Notes: generated from the sequence alone by a model not told the origin. DNA of 64,000 nucleotides from Aquimarina spongiae (GCF_900141785.1 NZ_FQYP01000010.1:124001-188000); one strand, 5' to 3'. Positions 7,935 through 16,432 are shown, counted from the first letter of the stretch. A program made the numbers and translations.

Positions 7935-9062
7935 TTAAAATGTGATCACTTCTCCCTTTCCATCACTAAAATCACTCCCCAAAATATAGTCACAATCTGC
8001 TGGTCGTATTTTGAAAGTGACATTTTGTTTATTCAACAATTCCATTTGTTTAATAATCTCAAGATAAGACATAAAATCGCCATCAAAGATAATCTCGATA
8101 TTCTTATCTCCCAAATCTTCTCTCTCTATTGTAGAAACTCTTACCAATTCAGTATTCAATTTTGATGCAATATTGGTACTCAATACTTCATTTTCTGAAA
8201 TCAAATAATACTGTGTTACTTCTCTTCTATTCTTCTTAAAATCTTTAAATGAATGTATAAAAGATACCATTCTTATTCCCACAGAAACCATAAAATCAAG
8301 AACGCGATTACTCCTAAAATGTTTGCTGTAAAACAATCGCATGGCTCCGTAGAAAATCATTACCAAGTCAGCATTACGATCAACACTTTCTCCTTTATAA
8401 TGCAAAGCCGTAATGTTACCTAAATAATAATTAAGTAATCCCATTTTCTTAACTCTATAGGACAAATCCAGGTCTTCACCATATAAAAAGTAATCATCAT
8501 CAAAACCACCAACTGATAGATAATGATCTTTTTTGATCAGCATAAATGCACTATCCAAAACATCGACTCTTCCTATCTCTCTTTCTTGAATATGATCGGC
8601 AAAATAGCTTTTTACAAATCGCGTACGAATTCCTAAAAGTCTTTTTAATGAGGTTAGCGGTGCAGGGATATTACGTTTACTTTCCCGAAGAAAGTTCCCC
8701 TTACCACTGATTAATCTGGGGCCTACTAACCCAACATGTGGTAGTTGTGTTGCCTTTTTCAAAAGATTTGGAAATACATTGTCCGGAATAATAGTATCCG
8801 GATTGAGAAAACACAGAAATCTTCCACTAGAAACACCGACTCCTTTATTGTTTGCTTTGGCCAACCCAAGGTTGCTATTGTTTTCCAGCAATAATACTTC
8901 AGGAAACTTATCTCGAATCATTTGACAACTATCATCTGTAGAATTGTTGTCGACAACTATGACTTCAGAATCTTCTGCAACGATTACTTCTCTTAGACTC
9001 AATAGACATTGTTCTAAGAAATATTGCACATTATAATTTACTATGATTACCGATAGTCTCAG
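7935..9062 (-). CDS. Glycosyltransferase family 2, probable CTG start
   Basis: A GT-A fold glycosyltransferase with a nucleotide-binding region (EVIVVDNNSTDDS), a DxD-like region in LCFLNPDTIIPDN and the conserved GGFDDDYFLYGEDLDLSYR segment, plus a 140-residue C-terminal extension. The first standard start, GTG at 9029, would cut off the first beta strand. In frame upstream one reads LRLSVIIVNYN, the usual beginning of this family, and the codon at the expected Met is CTG (9062-9060). No ATG, GTG or TTG lies between it and recR. It follows recR by about 23 bp. It is likely cytoplasmic and acts on a cell-surface glycan; donor and acceptor are unknown. Confidence 0.8.
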   Translation of the reverse strand: MRLSVIIVNYNVQYFLEQCLLSLREVIVAEDSEVIVVDNNSTDDSCQMIRDKFPEVLLLENNSNLGLAKANNKGVGVSSGRFLCFLNPDTIIPDNVFPNLLKKATQLPHVGLVGPRLISGKGNFLRESKRNIPAPLTSLKRLLGIRTRFVKSYFADHIQEREIGRVDVLDSAFMLIKKDHYLSVGGFDDDYFLYGEDLDLSYRVKKMGLLNYYLGNITALHYKGESVDRNADLVMIFYGAMRLFYSKHFRSNRVLDFMVSVGIRMVSFIHSFKDFKKNRREVTQYYLISENEVLSTNIASKLNTELVRVSTIEREDLGDKNIEIIFDGDFMSYLEIIKQMELLNKQNVTFKIRPADCDYILGSDFSDGKGEVITF

Positions 9063-9085
9063 GTTACTTACTTTTCTGTAACAAG

Positions 9086-9706
9086 TTAGGAATTCTTCAG
9101 GGCGTTTTCAAAAGGAATTCTATTCATGATACTTCTACCCAAAGTAACTTCGTCTGCATACTCTAACTCATCATTAACTCCAATACCCCGAGCGATCGTG
9201 GATATTTTCACTTCTAGCCCTTCCAGTTGTCTATAGATATAAAAATTTGTTGTATCCCCTTCCATAGTGGCGCTAAGCGCAAAAATGAGTTCTTTAATTT
9301 CTCCTGATTTCACTTTTTCTACCAAAGAGCTAATTTTCAAATCTTGAGGACCAATACCATCCAACGGGCTTATTTTCCCTCCCAACACATGATACAAACC
9401 TCTGTATTGCCCCGTGCTTTCGATAGCCATAACATCTCGAATATCTTCTACCACACAAACAAGTTCCTTTTCTCGACTAGGATTACTACAAATATCACAG
9501 ATTTCTACATCACTAATACTATGGCATTTTTTACAGAACTTGATTTCTTTTCTTAATTGACCCAACGCCAAGGTTAAATGTTCTGTTTGAGCCTCTGGTT
9601 GCCTTAATAAATGAAGTACTAATCTCAAAGCCGTTCGTTTCCCGATACCTGGCAATTGAGACATTTCGTATACTGCGTTTTCCAATAATTTTGAAGAGAA
9701 TTCCAT
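9086..9706 (-). CDS. recR: Recombination protein RecR
   Basis: 206 residues, full family length. It has an N-terminal helix-hairpin-helix (LPGIGKRTALRLVLHLL), a four-cysteine zinc finger (CKKC...CDIC, residues 58-74), a Toprim domain starting at CVVEDIRDVMAIE and a C-terminal Walker-like segment (ARGIGVNDELEYADEVTLG). RecR works with RecO and RecF to load RecA at single-strand gaps. A TAAATTTG -7 box (9721-9714) lies only 7 bp before the ATG, so the mRNA may be nearly leaderless. The glycosyltransferase gene probably shares this transcript. Confidence 0.96.
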   Translation of the reverse strand: MEFSSKLLENAVYEMSQLPGIGKRTALRLVLHLLRQPEAQTEHLTLALGQLRKEIKFCKKCHSISDVEICDICSNPSREKELVCVVEDIRDVMAIESTGQYRGLYHVLGGKISPLDGIGPQDLKISSLVEKVKSGEIKELIFALSATMEGDTTNFYIYRQLEGLEVKISTIARGIGVNDELEYADEVTLGRSIMNRIPFENALKNS

Positions 9707-9713
9707 AGCGCAA

Positions 9714-9721
9714 CAAATTTA
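9714..9721 (-). promoter_or_regulatory. -7 box before recR
   Basis: TAAATTTG on the minus strand, an exact TAnnTTTG match 7 bp before the recR ATG. No clear TTG at -33. Confidence 0.5.
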
Positions 9722-9812
9722 GCATTTTTTAATGCATATTCCTTCTTAAATACTGATTGTTTATAAGCTTCAATTAAAAGCATTTTTCTACTTTTACCTT
9801 AAAAGAAAAACA

Positions 9813-9983
9813 ATGTTTGATTCACTTTCGGGAGAAACTCAGCTTATCTTGATGGTCATTGGGATTGCCGTTTTATTTGCAATCGTATCTTGGAATACCA
9901 AGAACAATAAGCGCAAACTGTATGATCGTGATAAACGAAATTTCAAAAAAAATTACTTCAAAAAGAAAGAAAAAGAGCAATAA
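9813..9983 (+). CDS. Small single-helix membrane protein (56 aa)
   Basis: A short reading frame, ATG at 9813 to TAA at 9981. It encodes a hydrophilic start (MFDSLSGETQ), one membrane helix (LILMVIGIAVLFAIVSW) and a very basic tail rich in Lys and Asn (KNNKRKLYDRDKRNFKKNYF...). The A-rich leader AAAAGAAAAACA sits before the ATG. It ends 14 bp before the adenosyltransferase gene, so the two form a unit. The organisation (short outside end, one helix, positive inside tail) is that of a real small membrane protein. Function unknown. Confidence 0.75.
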   Translation: MFDSLSGETQLILMVIGIAVLFAIVSWNTKNNKRKLYDRDKRNFKKNYFKKKEKEQ

Positions 9984-9997
9984 GAAACTAATTTCAT

Positions 9998-10573
9998 ATG
10001 AAAATATACACAAAAACAGGGGACAAAGGCACTACCGCCCTTTTTGGAGGCACGCGAGTCCCTAAGCATCATATTCGAATCGACAGCTATGGAACGGTCG
10101 ACGAATTGAATTCTCATATTGGATTGATCAGAGATCAAGATATCGATGAGCTTAGCAAACAAGTTTTGGTTACTATACAGGACAAACTTTTCACCGTTGG
10201 CGCTGTGTTGGCTACAGATCCTGAAAAAGCAATGCTAAAAAGTGGTAAAAAACGATTGAACATCCCTACCATAGCCGATGAAGACATCGAATTATTAGAA
10301 AATGAAATGGATCGAATGAATGAAGCTTTACCGCCAATGACACATTTTGTACTACCAGGAGGGCATCAAACTGTGTCATTCTGTCATATAGCCCGCTGTG
10401 TATGCCGTAGAGCAGAACGTTTGGCTACTGCACTATATGAATTAGAGCCTTTTGAAGGCACTACCTTACAATATTTAAACCGACTATCTGACTATCTTTT
10501 TGTACTGGCACGAAAGTTGTCCCACGATTTGAAAGCAGAAGAAATAAAATGGATTCCTAGCAAGAATTCTTAA
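9998..10573 (+). CDS. Cob(I)alamin adenosyltransferase, PduO type
   Basis: 191 residues. The N-terminal ATP-binding motif KIYTKTGDKGTTALFGGTRV, the DELNSHIGL segment and the C-terminal RCVCRRAERLATAL...LNRLSDYLFVLAR block are the signature of the PduO family, which moves the adenosyl group of ATP to cob(I)alamin to make coenzyme B12. A B12 enzyme in need of this cofactor is methylmalonyl-CoA mutase, and the mutase chaperone MeaB is encoded at 25.0 kb in this window. The gene follows the small membrane-protein gene by 14 bp. Confidence 0.95.
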   Translation: MKIYTKTGDKGTTALFGGTRVPKHHIRIDSYGTVDELNSHIGLIRDQDIDELSKQVLVTIQDKLFTVGAVLATDPEKAMLKSGKKRLNIPTIADEDIELLENEMDRMNEALPPMTHFVLPGGHQTVSFCHIARCVCRRAERLATALYELEPFEGTTLQYLNRLSDYLFVLARKLSHDLKAEEIKWIPSKNS

Positions 10574-10658
10574 AATTAAAAATAGCTGCAAAATTAATAA
10601 GGGGAAACCCCAGAAAATCACGTTCTTATAATTATTGTTTAAATAATTAATTTTTTAC

Positions 10659-10688
10659 TTGACTTTTTAAACTAAAAAATTATTTTTG
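10659..10688 (+). promoter_or_regulatory. Bacteroidota-type promoter of the DUF2795 gene
   Basis: TTG at 10659-10661, 19 nt, then TATTTTTG at 10681-10688; the ATG follows 23 bp later. A near-ideal example of the clade consensus. Confidence 0.8.
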
Positions 10689-10711
10689 CAGAAAATTAAA
10701 CCAGTAAACCT

Positions 10712-10933
10712 ATGTATTGGACTTTAGAACTAGCATCCTATCTGAGTGATGCACCTTGGCCAGCTACAAAAGACGAATTAATTGATTACGCAATTCGTAC
10801 TGGAGCACCTTTGGAAGTTGTGGAGAATTTGCAAGCGATTGAAGATGAAGGAGATTCTTATGATTCGATAGAAGAGATATGGCCCGATTATCCTACAGAC
10901 GAAGATTATCTTTGGAATGAGGATGAATATTAA
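10712..10933 (+). CDS. DUF2795 domain protein
   Basis: 73 residues, very acidic. The start MYWTLELASYLSDAPWPATK and the segment DELIDYAIRTGAPLEVVENLQ match DUF2795, a small helical family found across Bacteroidota; the acidic end (DEDYLWNEDEY) is typical. It is a soluble single-gene unit with its own promoter and terminator, which suggests strong separate expression. The molecular function is unknown. Confidence 0.88.
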   Translation: MYWTLELASYLSDAPWPATKDELIDYAIRTGAPLEVVENLQAIEDEGDSYDSIEEIWPDYPTDEDYLWNEDEY

Positions 10934-10953
10934 AAAAATGAAATAGTTATAAA

Positions 10954-10977
10954 AGTCTCGCAAGAGGCTTTTTTTTT
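10954..10977 (+). terminator. Rho-independent terminator after the DUF2795 gene
   Basis: Stem AGTCTC / GAGGCT (one G-U pair), GCAA tetraloop, then eight T residues at 10970-10977. Confidence 0.85.
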
Positions 10978-11163
10978 GCGTAAATTACGCCACTTAGATT
11001 ACGATTTTTGATCGTAAAAATATTGTATAATTTGACCTGATTGGTCGTGAGATAATTTCGCTAATCCCGAGATCTGGGACTTGACTCGAATGACCCGAAC
11101 AGTTGGACCTTCCAACCAGTTGTGTTTAAAACAAACATCTCAATAAACATATAACCATAAATT
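10978..11163 (+). other. Structured leader region of secA
   Basis: 186 bp without a gene. It holds a perfect 7-bp inverted repeat TTACGAT/ATCGTAA (10999-11017), then a block that is markedly richer in G+C than its surroundings (11041-11120), with a short stem GTTGG/CCAAC at 11102-11116 and GGGAC...GACCC pairing potential at 11076-11096. No exact TAnnTTTG box is present. It may be a cis-regulatory leader or a decayed element. Confidence 0.35.
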
Positions 11164-14100
11164 ATGGGAATTTTAGATTCTGTATTAAAAGTATTTGTAG
11201 GAGATAAATCCAAAAAAGATATTAAAGAGATTCAGCCAAAAGTTGAATTGATCAAAAAAGCTGAAAAAGGACTTGAAGGATTATCACATGATGAACTGCG
11301 TGCAAAAACAGAAGCATTCAAAAAACAGATTGATGATGCCAGAAAAGATATTCAATCTAAAATTGAAAAACTTCAGGAAGAGGCAAATACTGAAGAAGAC
11401 ATCGACAAAAAAGAAGATATCTACGCAGAAATCGACAAGCTAAAGGACGATGCTTACGAAGCTACAGAAAATGCATTAAATGACATTCTACCTGAAGCCT
11501 ATGCTGTCGTTAAAGAAACGGCAAAGCGTTTTGCTAATAATGAAACCATAGAAGTAAGTGCTTCTACCTACGATAGAGAACTTTCTGGAACAAAAGATTA
11601 CATCACACTAGATAATGACAAAGCAATTTGGTCTACAAGCTGGGATGCTGCTGGTAAAGAGGTGAAATGGGATATGATCCATTATGATGTTCAGCTTATA
11701 GGTGGTATTGCTATGCACGAAGGTAAAATTGCAGAAATGCAGACAGGTGAGGGTAAAACTTTGGTAGCAACCCTACCGGTATATCTTAATGCACTTTCTG
11801 GAAATGGAGTACACCTGGTAACCGTAAATGATTACCTGGCTCGTCGTGATAGCGAATGGATGGCTCCTATATTTCAGTTTCATGGACTTACTGTAGATTG
11901 TATCGATAATCACAGACCTAATTCGACGGAACGTAGAGCAGCTTATAACGCAGATATTACTTACGGTACCAATAACGAATTTGGTTTTGATTATTTGCGT
12001 GATAATATGTCTCATGCTCCTGAAGATTTGGTACAACGTCCACATAACTATGCCATCATTGACGAGGTAGATTCTGTTTTGATTGATGATGCACGTACCC
12101 CATTGATTATTTCCGGCCCAATACCAAAAGGGGATATCCATGAGTTTGATCAGCTAAAACCAAAGGTTGCAGATATTGTTGCTGTTCAACAAAAATATTT
12201 GACCACTGTTCTTGCTGAAGCTAAGAAGCTAATCAAAGAAGGAGATAACAAAGAAGGTGGTTTTAAATTACTACAGGTATATAGAGGTATTCCAAAAAAC
12301 AAAGCCTTAATTAAGTTTTTGAGTGAAGAAGGAGTAAAACAACTGCTTCAAAAAACAGAAAACTTCTACATGCAGGATAACAATCGTGAGATGCATAAGA
12401 TTGATGCCGACCTGTATTATGTAATCGAAGAGAAGAACAATCAAATAGATCTTACCGACAAAGGTGTCGAATATCTTTCTGGAAAAGAAAACCCAGATTT
12501 CTTCGTACTTCCTCAAATTGGTATGGAAATCGCCAAAATTGAAGAATTAGGATTATCTAAGGAAGAAGAGGCAGAAAAGAAAGAAGATCTTTTTAGAGAT
12601 TATAGCGTAAAAAGTGAACGTATTCACACCTTAAGGCAATTATTAAAAGCATATTCATTATTCGAAAAAGATGTGGAGTATGTGGTAATGGATAATAAGG
12701 TAAAGATCGTTGACGAACAGACTGGACGTATTATGGATGGTCGTCGTTATAGCGATGGTTTGCACCAGGCGATTGAAGCTAAAGAAAATGTAAAGATCGA
12801 GGATGCTACGCAGACCTTTGCTACGGTTACTTTGCAGAACTACTTCAGAATGTATCGAAAGTTATCAGGTATGACCGGTACTGCGGTTACCGAAGCAGGT
12901 GAGCTTTGGGAAATCTATAAATTAGATGTGGTAGAAATCCCAACCAACCGACCTATAGCACGATATGATCGAGAAGATTTAGTATATAAAACAAAACGCG
13001 AAAAATACAATGCCGTTATCGAACAGGTAACCGAATTGTCTCACGCAGGTAGACCTGTATTAATCGGTACAACGTCTGTAGAAATTTCTGAGTTATTAAG
13101 TAGAATGCTTACCATCAGAAAGGTTCCACATAATGTACTGAACGCGAAATTGCATAAAAAAGAAGCAGATATTGTTGCCGAAGCAGGTAAACAAGGTATG
13201 GTTACTATAGCTACCAATATGGCTGGTAGGGGTACCGATATCAAGCTTTCTGATGCGGTAAAATCTGCTGGTGGACTTGCAATAATCGGTACAGAGCGCC
13301 ATGATTCAAGACGTGTAGATCGTCAGTTAAGAGGTCGTTCTGGACGTCAGGGAGATCCGGGTAGCTCACAGTTCTACGTATCGCTAGAAGATAACCTTAT
13401 GCGTTTATTTGGTTCTGAGCGTATCGCCAAAATGATGGATAGAATGGGATTAGAAGAAGGAGAAGTAATCCAACACTCTATGATCACAAAATCTATCGAG
13501 AGAGCTCAGAAAAAAGTAGAAGAAAACAACTTTGGTGTTCGTAAAAGACTCTTGGAATATGATGATGTAATGAACGCACAAAGAGAAGTGGTATACAAAC
13601 GTAGATATCATGCACTATTTGGAGAACGTTTGCGTGTAGATATTGCTAATATGATCTATGACACTGCCGAAGTGATCACCGAATCCAACAAGAACGCTCA
13701 GGATTTCAAAAACTTTGAGTTTGAGTTGATACGTTATTTCTCTATGAGTAGTCCTATCTCTGCAGAAGAGTTTGAAAAAATGGATGCTCAAAAAATTGCA
13801 GGACAAGTATACAAAGCAGCTTATGATCACTATCAGGACAAAATGAAGCGTAATGCAGAAACTGCATTTCCAGTGATCAAACAAGTCTATGAAGACCCTT
13901 CTAGCAATTACGAAAGAATCCTTGTACCGTTTACAGATGGGGTAAAGAGTCTGAACGTTGCTACAGATCTTAAAAAAGCCTATGATTCTGAAGGGAAACA
14001 GCTGATCACTGATTTTGAAAAGAACATCACACTAGCCATTATCGATGATGCCTGGAAAACTCATCTTCGTAAAATGGATGAACTAAAACAAAGTGTACAG

Positions 14101-14520
14101 CTTGCCGTTCACGAACAAAAAGATCCGTTGTTGATTTACAAATTCGAAGCTTTTGAGTTGTTTAAAGCAATGATCGAAGAAGTAAATAAAGATGTGATTT
14201 CTTTCTTATTCAAAGGAGAATTGCCTACTGGTAATACGCAAGACATCTCTGAAGCTCGCCAGGTAAGAAGAAAAGAAAATCTGGAAACCAGCAAAGAAGA
14301 GATTCCAAATATGGATGAGCGTGCCGCTATGAATAGAGCTGCTGGTCAAACACAACAACAACCACAAGTAACAGAGACTATTGTAAGAGAGCAACCTAAA
14401 ATTGGTCGTAACGATAGAGTTACCATTAAGCACGTAATGAGTGGTGAAAATAAAACCTTGAAGTATAAGCAAGCCATTCCTCTGATCGAAAAAGGAGAAT
14501 GGGTATTGATCAACGAATAA
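11164..14520 (+). CDS. secA: Preprotein translocase ATPase SecA
   Basis: 1118 residues, the long Bacteroidota form (the E. coli protein has about 900). DEAD motor: Walker A MQTGEGKT with K198, Walker B in IIDEVDSVLIDDARTPLIIS, and the second motor motif GRGTDIKL followed by RQLRGRSGRQGDPGSSQF. It drives proteins through SecYEG. The lengthening lies in the N-terminal region (Lys/Glu-rich insert around residues 50-100) and in the middle. The C-terminus ends IGRNDRVTIKHVMSGENKTLKYKQA..., where the usual zinc tail reads GRNDPCPCGSGKKYK; all cysteines are gone, so SecB/lipid contact through zinc is lost. Its own terminator follows. Confidence 0.97.
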   Translation: MGILDSVLKVFVGDKSKKDIKEIQPKVELIKKAEKGLEGLSHDELRAKTEAFKKQIDDARKDIQSKIEKLQEEANTEEDIDKKEDIYAEIDKLKDDAYEATENALNDILPEAYAVVKETAKRFANNETIEVSASTYDRELSGTKDYITLDNDKAIWSTSWDAAGKEVKWDMIHYDVQLIGGIAMHEGKIAEMQTGEGKTLVATLPVYLNALSGNGVHLVTVNDYLARRDSEWMAPIFQFHGLTVDCIDNHRPNSTERRAAYNADITYGTNNEFGFDYLRDNMSHAPEDLVQRPHNYAIIDEVDSVLIDDARTPLIISGPIPKGDIHEFDQLKPKVADIVAVQQKYLTTVLAEAKKLIKEGDNKEGGFKLLQVYRGIPKNKALIKFLSEEGVKQLLQKTENFYMQDNNREMHKIDADLYYVIEEKNNQIDLTDKGVEYLSGKENPDFFVLPQIGMEIAKIEELGLSKEEEAEKKEDLFRDYSVKSERIHTLRQLLKAYSLFEKDVEYVVMDNKVKIVDEQTGRIMDGRRYSDGLHQAIEAKENVKIEDATQTFATVTLQNYFRMYRKLSGMTGTAVTEAGELWEIYKLDVVEIPTNRPIARYDREDLVYKTKREKYNAVIEQVTELSHAGRPVLIGTTSVEISELLSRMLTIRKVPHNVLNAKLHKKEADIVAEAGKQGMVTIATNMAGRGTDIKLSDAVKSAGGLAIIGTERHDSRRVDRQLRGRSGRQGDPGSSQFYVSLEDNLMRLFGSERIAKMMDRMGLEEGEVIQHSMITKSIERAQKKVEENNFGVRKRLLEYDDVMNAQREVVYKRRYHALFGERLRVDIANMIYDTAEVITESNKNAQDFKNFEFELIRYFSMSSPISAEEFEKMDAQKIAGQVYKAAYDHYQDKMKRNAETAFPVIKQVYEDPSSNYERILVPFTDGVKSLNVATDLKKAYDSEGKQLITDFEKNITLAIIDDAWKTHLRKMDELKQSVQLAVHEQKDPLLIYKFEAFELFKAMIEEVNKDVISFLFKGELPTGNTQDISEARQVRRKENLETSKEEIPNMDERAAMNRAAGQTQQQPQVTETIVREQPKIGRNDRVTIKHVMSGENKTLKYKQAIPLIEKGEWVLINE

Positions 14521-14543
14521 GAAGTTACAAAACTTTATAAAAA

Positions 14544-14573
14544 AACCTGCAGTAAGAACTGCAGGTTTTTTTT
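14544..14573 (+). terminator. Rho-independent terminator of secA
   Basis: Perfect 9-bp stem AACCTGCAG / CTGCAGGTT, 6-nt loop, then a T run to 14573. Confidence 0.9.
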
Positions 14574-14590
14574 ATGTTTTTTGAACTGAT

Positions 14591-15199
14591 TTATGACACG
14601 GATTTTTTGTACATAGTAAAAAACAAAAAAGGCAAATATCCCGTAGCAAATATAAACGCCCCCGCCAACAAAAGGACACTAGCCCCTTGCCAATGTAAGA
14701 ATTTAAACAATCCAGACAAACCTATCACAGTTCCTGAAACACAGCCCATAATGATCTTTAGTCGTTCTGACAAAGAACGAGCTATTGCCAACTTGAATTT
14801 ATCAAAAGTATATAAAGGCAGAAATACAAAAAGCAATAACAGAAATCCTACTGTAAATAGCATATTAGCATAAGGGTAGTGCAACACTTTGAAAGTAATA
14901 CCTCCTGTAAGCGTAAATGCTCCTACAAAACCAATTAGATACATAAGTCTTTTCATCATAAGTATTCGTTTATAGTTTAATAAAAAAATTGTTTTTTGTT
15001 CGATCTCATTTAGGCCATTAGGAGCTAACTCCATCAAAGCCTTTTGCAAAGCCATTTCAAAAGGTTCTCCTTTCTTTATTCGGATTTCTACTACACAACA
15101 TAGATGATCCAAAATATCATCACTCAAAGACTTTATTTTTAACCCATCTTTATCTAGAACTTCAATAATCTTGCGTTCCTGTTCATCAGTAAGTCTCAT
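14591..15199 (-). CDS. Membrane protein partner of a PadR regulator
   Basis: 202 residues. The N-terminal 75 residues are soluble and helical (LTDEQERKIIEVLDKDG, then DDILDHLCCVVEIRIKKGEPFEMALQKAL cut here by family pattern), like the prefix domain found on PadR-linked permeases and membrane proteins. Four hydrophobic helices follow, two of them with the repeated pattern FKVLHYPYAN / FKFLHWQGAS, as in GldL-like membrane pairs. It overlaps the PadR gene by 4 bp and so is co-translated with it. PadR partners of this type are usually envelope proteins under the control of that PadR. Function unknown. Confidence 0.6.
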   Translation of the reverse strand: MRLTDEQERKIIEVLDKDGLKIKSLSDDILDHLCCVVEIRIKKGEPFEMALQKALMELAPNGLNEIEQKTIFLLNYKRILMMKRLMYLIGFVGAFTLTGGITFKVLHYPYANMLFTVGFLLLLFVFLPLYTFDKFKLAIARSLSERLKIIMGCVSGTVIGLSGLFKFLHWQGASVLLLAGAFIFATGYLPFLFFTMYKKSVS

Positions 15200-15534
15200 G
15201 AAATCTTTAACTGCGGGTTAATAACTTTGCTTATGGTTGCTATAAAATCTTGCAACTCTTCCAAATAATGTACTTTTTCCTCTTTTCCTTTTTTGGTGAG
15301 CAAGTAATATTTCCGAATTCTTTTGCCGATATATACTTCCTCGCAAGTCAACAAGCCCTCTTTTTTCATCTTTTGTAATGCAGGATACAACGAACCATCC
15401 TTAAGCAAAATTTTGCCATCAGACAACTCCTTTACTTTCTGAAAAATCTCATAGCCGTACATACGTCCATTTTCAGCAAGGATATTTAATACAATTACCG
15501 AAAGGGTTCCTTTTAAAAGTTCTTTTGAATACAT
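15196..15534 (-). CDS. PadR family transcriptional regulator
   Basis: 112 residues, the typical short PadR form: winged helix (KGTLSVIVLNILAENGRMYGYEIFQ, then the recognition region DGSLYPALQKMKKEGLLTCEE and the wing VYIGKRIRKYYLLTKKGKEE) and a short C-terminal helix for dimer contacts. It should repress its own operon, which includes the membrane-protein gene it overlaps. A dyad fit for a PadR dimer lies 25-46 bp before the start codon. Confidence 0.92.
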   Translation of the reverse strand: MYSKELLKGTLSVIVLNILAENGRMYGYEIFQKVKELSDGKILLKDGSLYPALQKMKKEGLLTCEEVYIGKRIRKYYLLTKKGKEEKVHYLEELQDFIATISKVINPQLKIS

Positions 15535-15557
15535 AGATCAAATATACATAAAAAAAC

Positions 15558-15580
15558 AATACATCATAATTCTATGTATT
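15558..15580 (-). promoter_or_regulatory. Candidate PadR operator
   Basis: Inverted repeat AATACAT-N9-ATGTATT upstream of the PadR gene. PadR proteins commonly bind ATGT/ACAT dyads. A TATATTTG -7 box (15546-15539) lies next to the start codon. Confidence 0.5.
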
Positions 15581-15630
15581 TAAATTTGAAAATACCTCAT
15601 TCAGAAACAACGATTTCATCAGCCTATCAT

Positions 15631-15668
15631 AAAAAAAGAAGCGGATCCAAATTGGATCCGCTTCTTTT
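15631..15668 (-). terminator. Strong, probably two-way terminator
   Basis: Near-perfect palindrome: arms of 17 nt (15634-15650 and 15652-15668, core GCGGATCC/GGATCCGC), with A and T runs on both outer sides. It ends the repeat-protein transcript coming from the right. No plus-strand gene ends here. Confidence 0.9.
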
Positions 15669-15709
15669 ATATTTTTGTTTGAGTTGTAAAACTCCCCTGA
15701 TGAATTTTC

Positions 15710-16348
15710 TTATAGTTCGCTAAGGTTGTTCTGAGTTTCGATAAACTTTTCAACGATTACTGAATCACCGTTGTTATTTTCTAATAAGTAAACTCCAACT
15801 GGTAATAAACTTAAATCGATAACATTGGTAGTTTTTGATAAAACGTGCACTGTATCTTTTACTTCAAACAACTTTAATTTATCTCCTTCTTCAAAGTTTA
15901 ATACAGTAACAATATCTCCATCTCTATGGATGTCTAGTAGATTTTGATTAGTATCTACATAATTCTTGATAAACCCTTCTTCAACATCTGTGCTCTCTCC
16001 TGCATCAGCCATCATACTATCTTCTACCTCAAAATTTTCATCCTGAGCAAAAACAGCTCCTTCGATCATTAACTCTTCTTCTAAACGGTCGATAACTACA
16101 GATTGACCTTGACTGTTCTCCAAAATATAAGAACCTACTGGCAACTGACTTAAATCGATATGAGAATAAGACTTTGATAAGATATGATCTCCAGTTTCAA
16201 CTTCGAATAACTTTAATTTATCTCCTTCTTCGAAATCCATTACTTCAACAACCAAACCATCCTGCTTTACAACAAGACCATTGTCATCTTTAGCAATACA
16301 AACAAGAGATAAAAATAAACTGAATAATAGTGTAATCGTTTTCATCAT
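15710..16348 (-). CDS. Secreted protein of two sorting-domain-like repeats (paralogue A)
   Basis: 212 residues. A signal peptide (residues 1-19, KTITLLFSLFLSLVCIA) is followed by two tandem repeats (about 25-89 and 138-203) joined by an acidic linker. Each repeat reads roughly GDKLKLFEV...ILSK...IDLSxLPVGxYxLEN..GxSVVI. This is the layout of a type IX secretion (Por) C-terminal sorting domain, but no passenger domain is present and the two units make up the whole mature protein. A paralogue with the same structure and length lies at 20364-21002. Both genes share promoter and upstream elements and end in strong terminators. Function unknown; the resemblance to sorting domains is my inference from pattern. 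Confidence 0.7.
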   Translation of the reverse strand: MMKTITLLFSLFLSLVCIAKDDNGLVVKQDGLVVEVMDFEEGDKLKLFEVETGDHILSKSYSHIDLSQLPVGSYILENSQGQSVVIDRLEEELMIEGAVFAQDENFEVEDSMMADAGESTDVEEGFIKNYVDTNQNLLDIHRDGDIVTVLNFEEGDKLKLFEVKDTVHVLSKTTNVIDLSLLPVGVYLLENNNGDSVIVEKFIETQNNLSEL

Positions 16349-16388
16349 TTTTGGGGCTTTGTAGTTAAGAAACTACGGTTTTACCATA

Positions 16389-16419
16389 CAAGGATACAGC
16401 GAAATAATTGTGTTACCAA
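16389..16419 (-). promoter_or_regulatory. Promoter shared in form by the two repeat-protein genes (copy A)
   Basis: Minus strand: TTG (16419-16417), 20 nt, TATCCTTG (16396-16389), followed by TATGGTAAA as in copy B at 21059-21088. Between the promoter and the ATG lie about 40 bp. Confidence 0.65.
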
Positions 16420-16432
16420 CTAGAAATCAAGT

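Noticed and set aside
11041..11120. tRNA gene on the minus strand before secA
   Set aside because: Some resemblance to a T-arm/anticodon arm, but no complete cloverleaf or acceptor stem could be built.
11773..14472. Frames on the minus strand within secA
   Set aside because: No start signals or family character; secA is continuous over the whole range.
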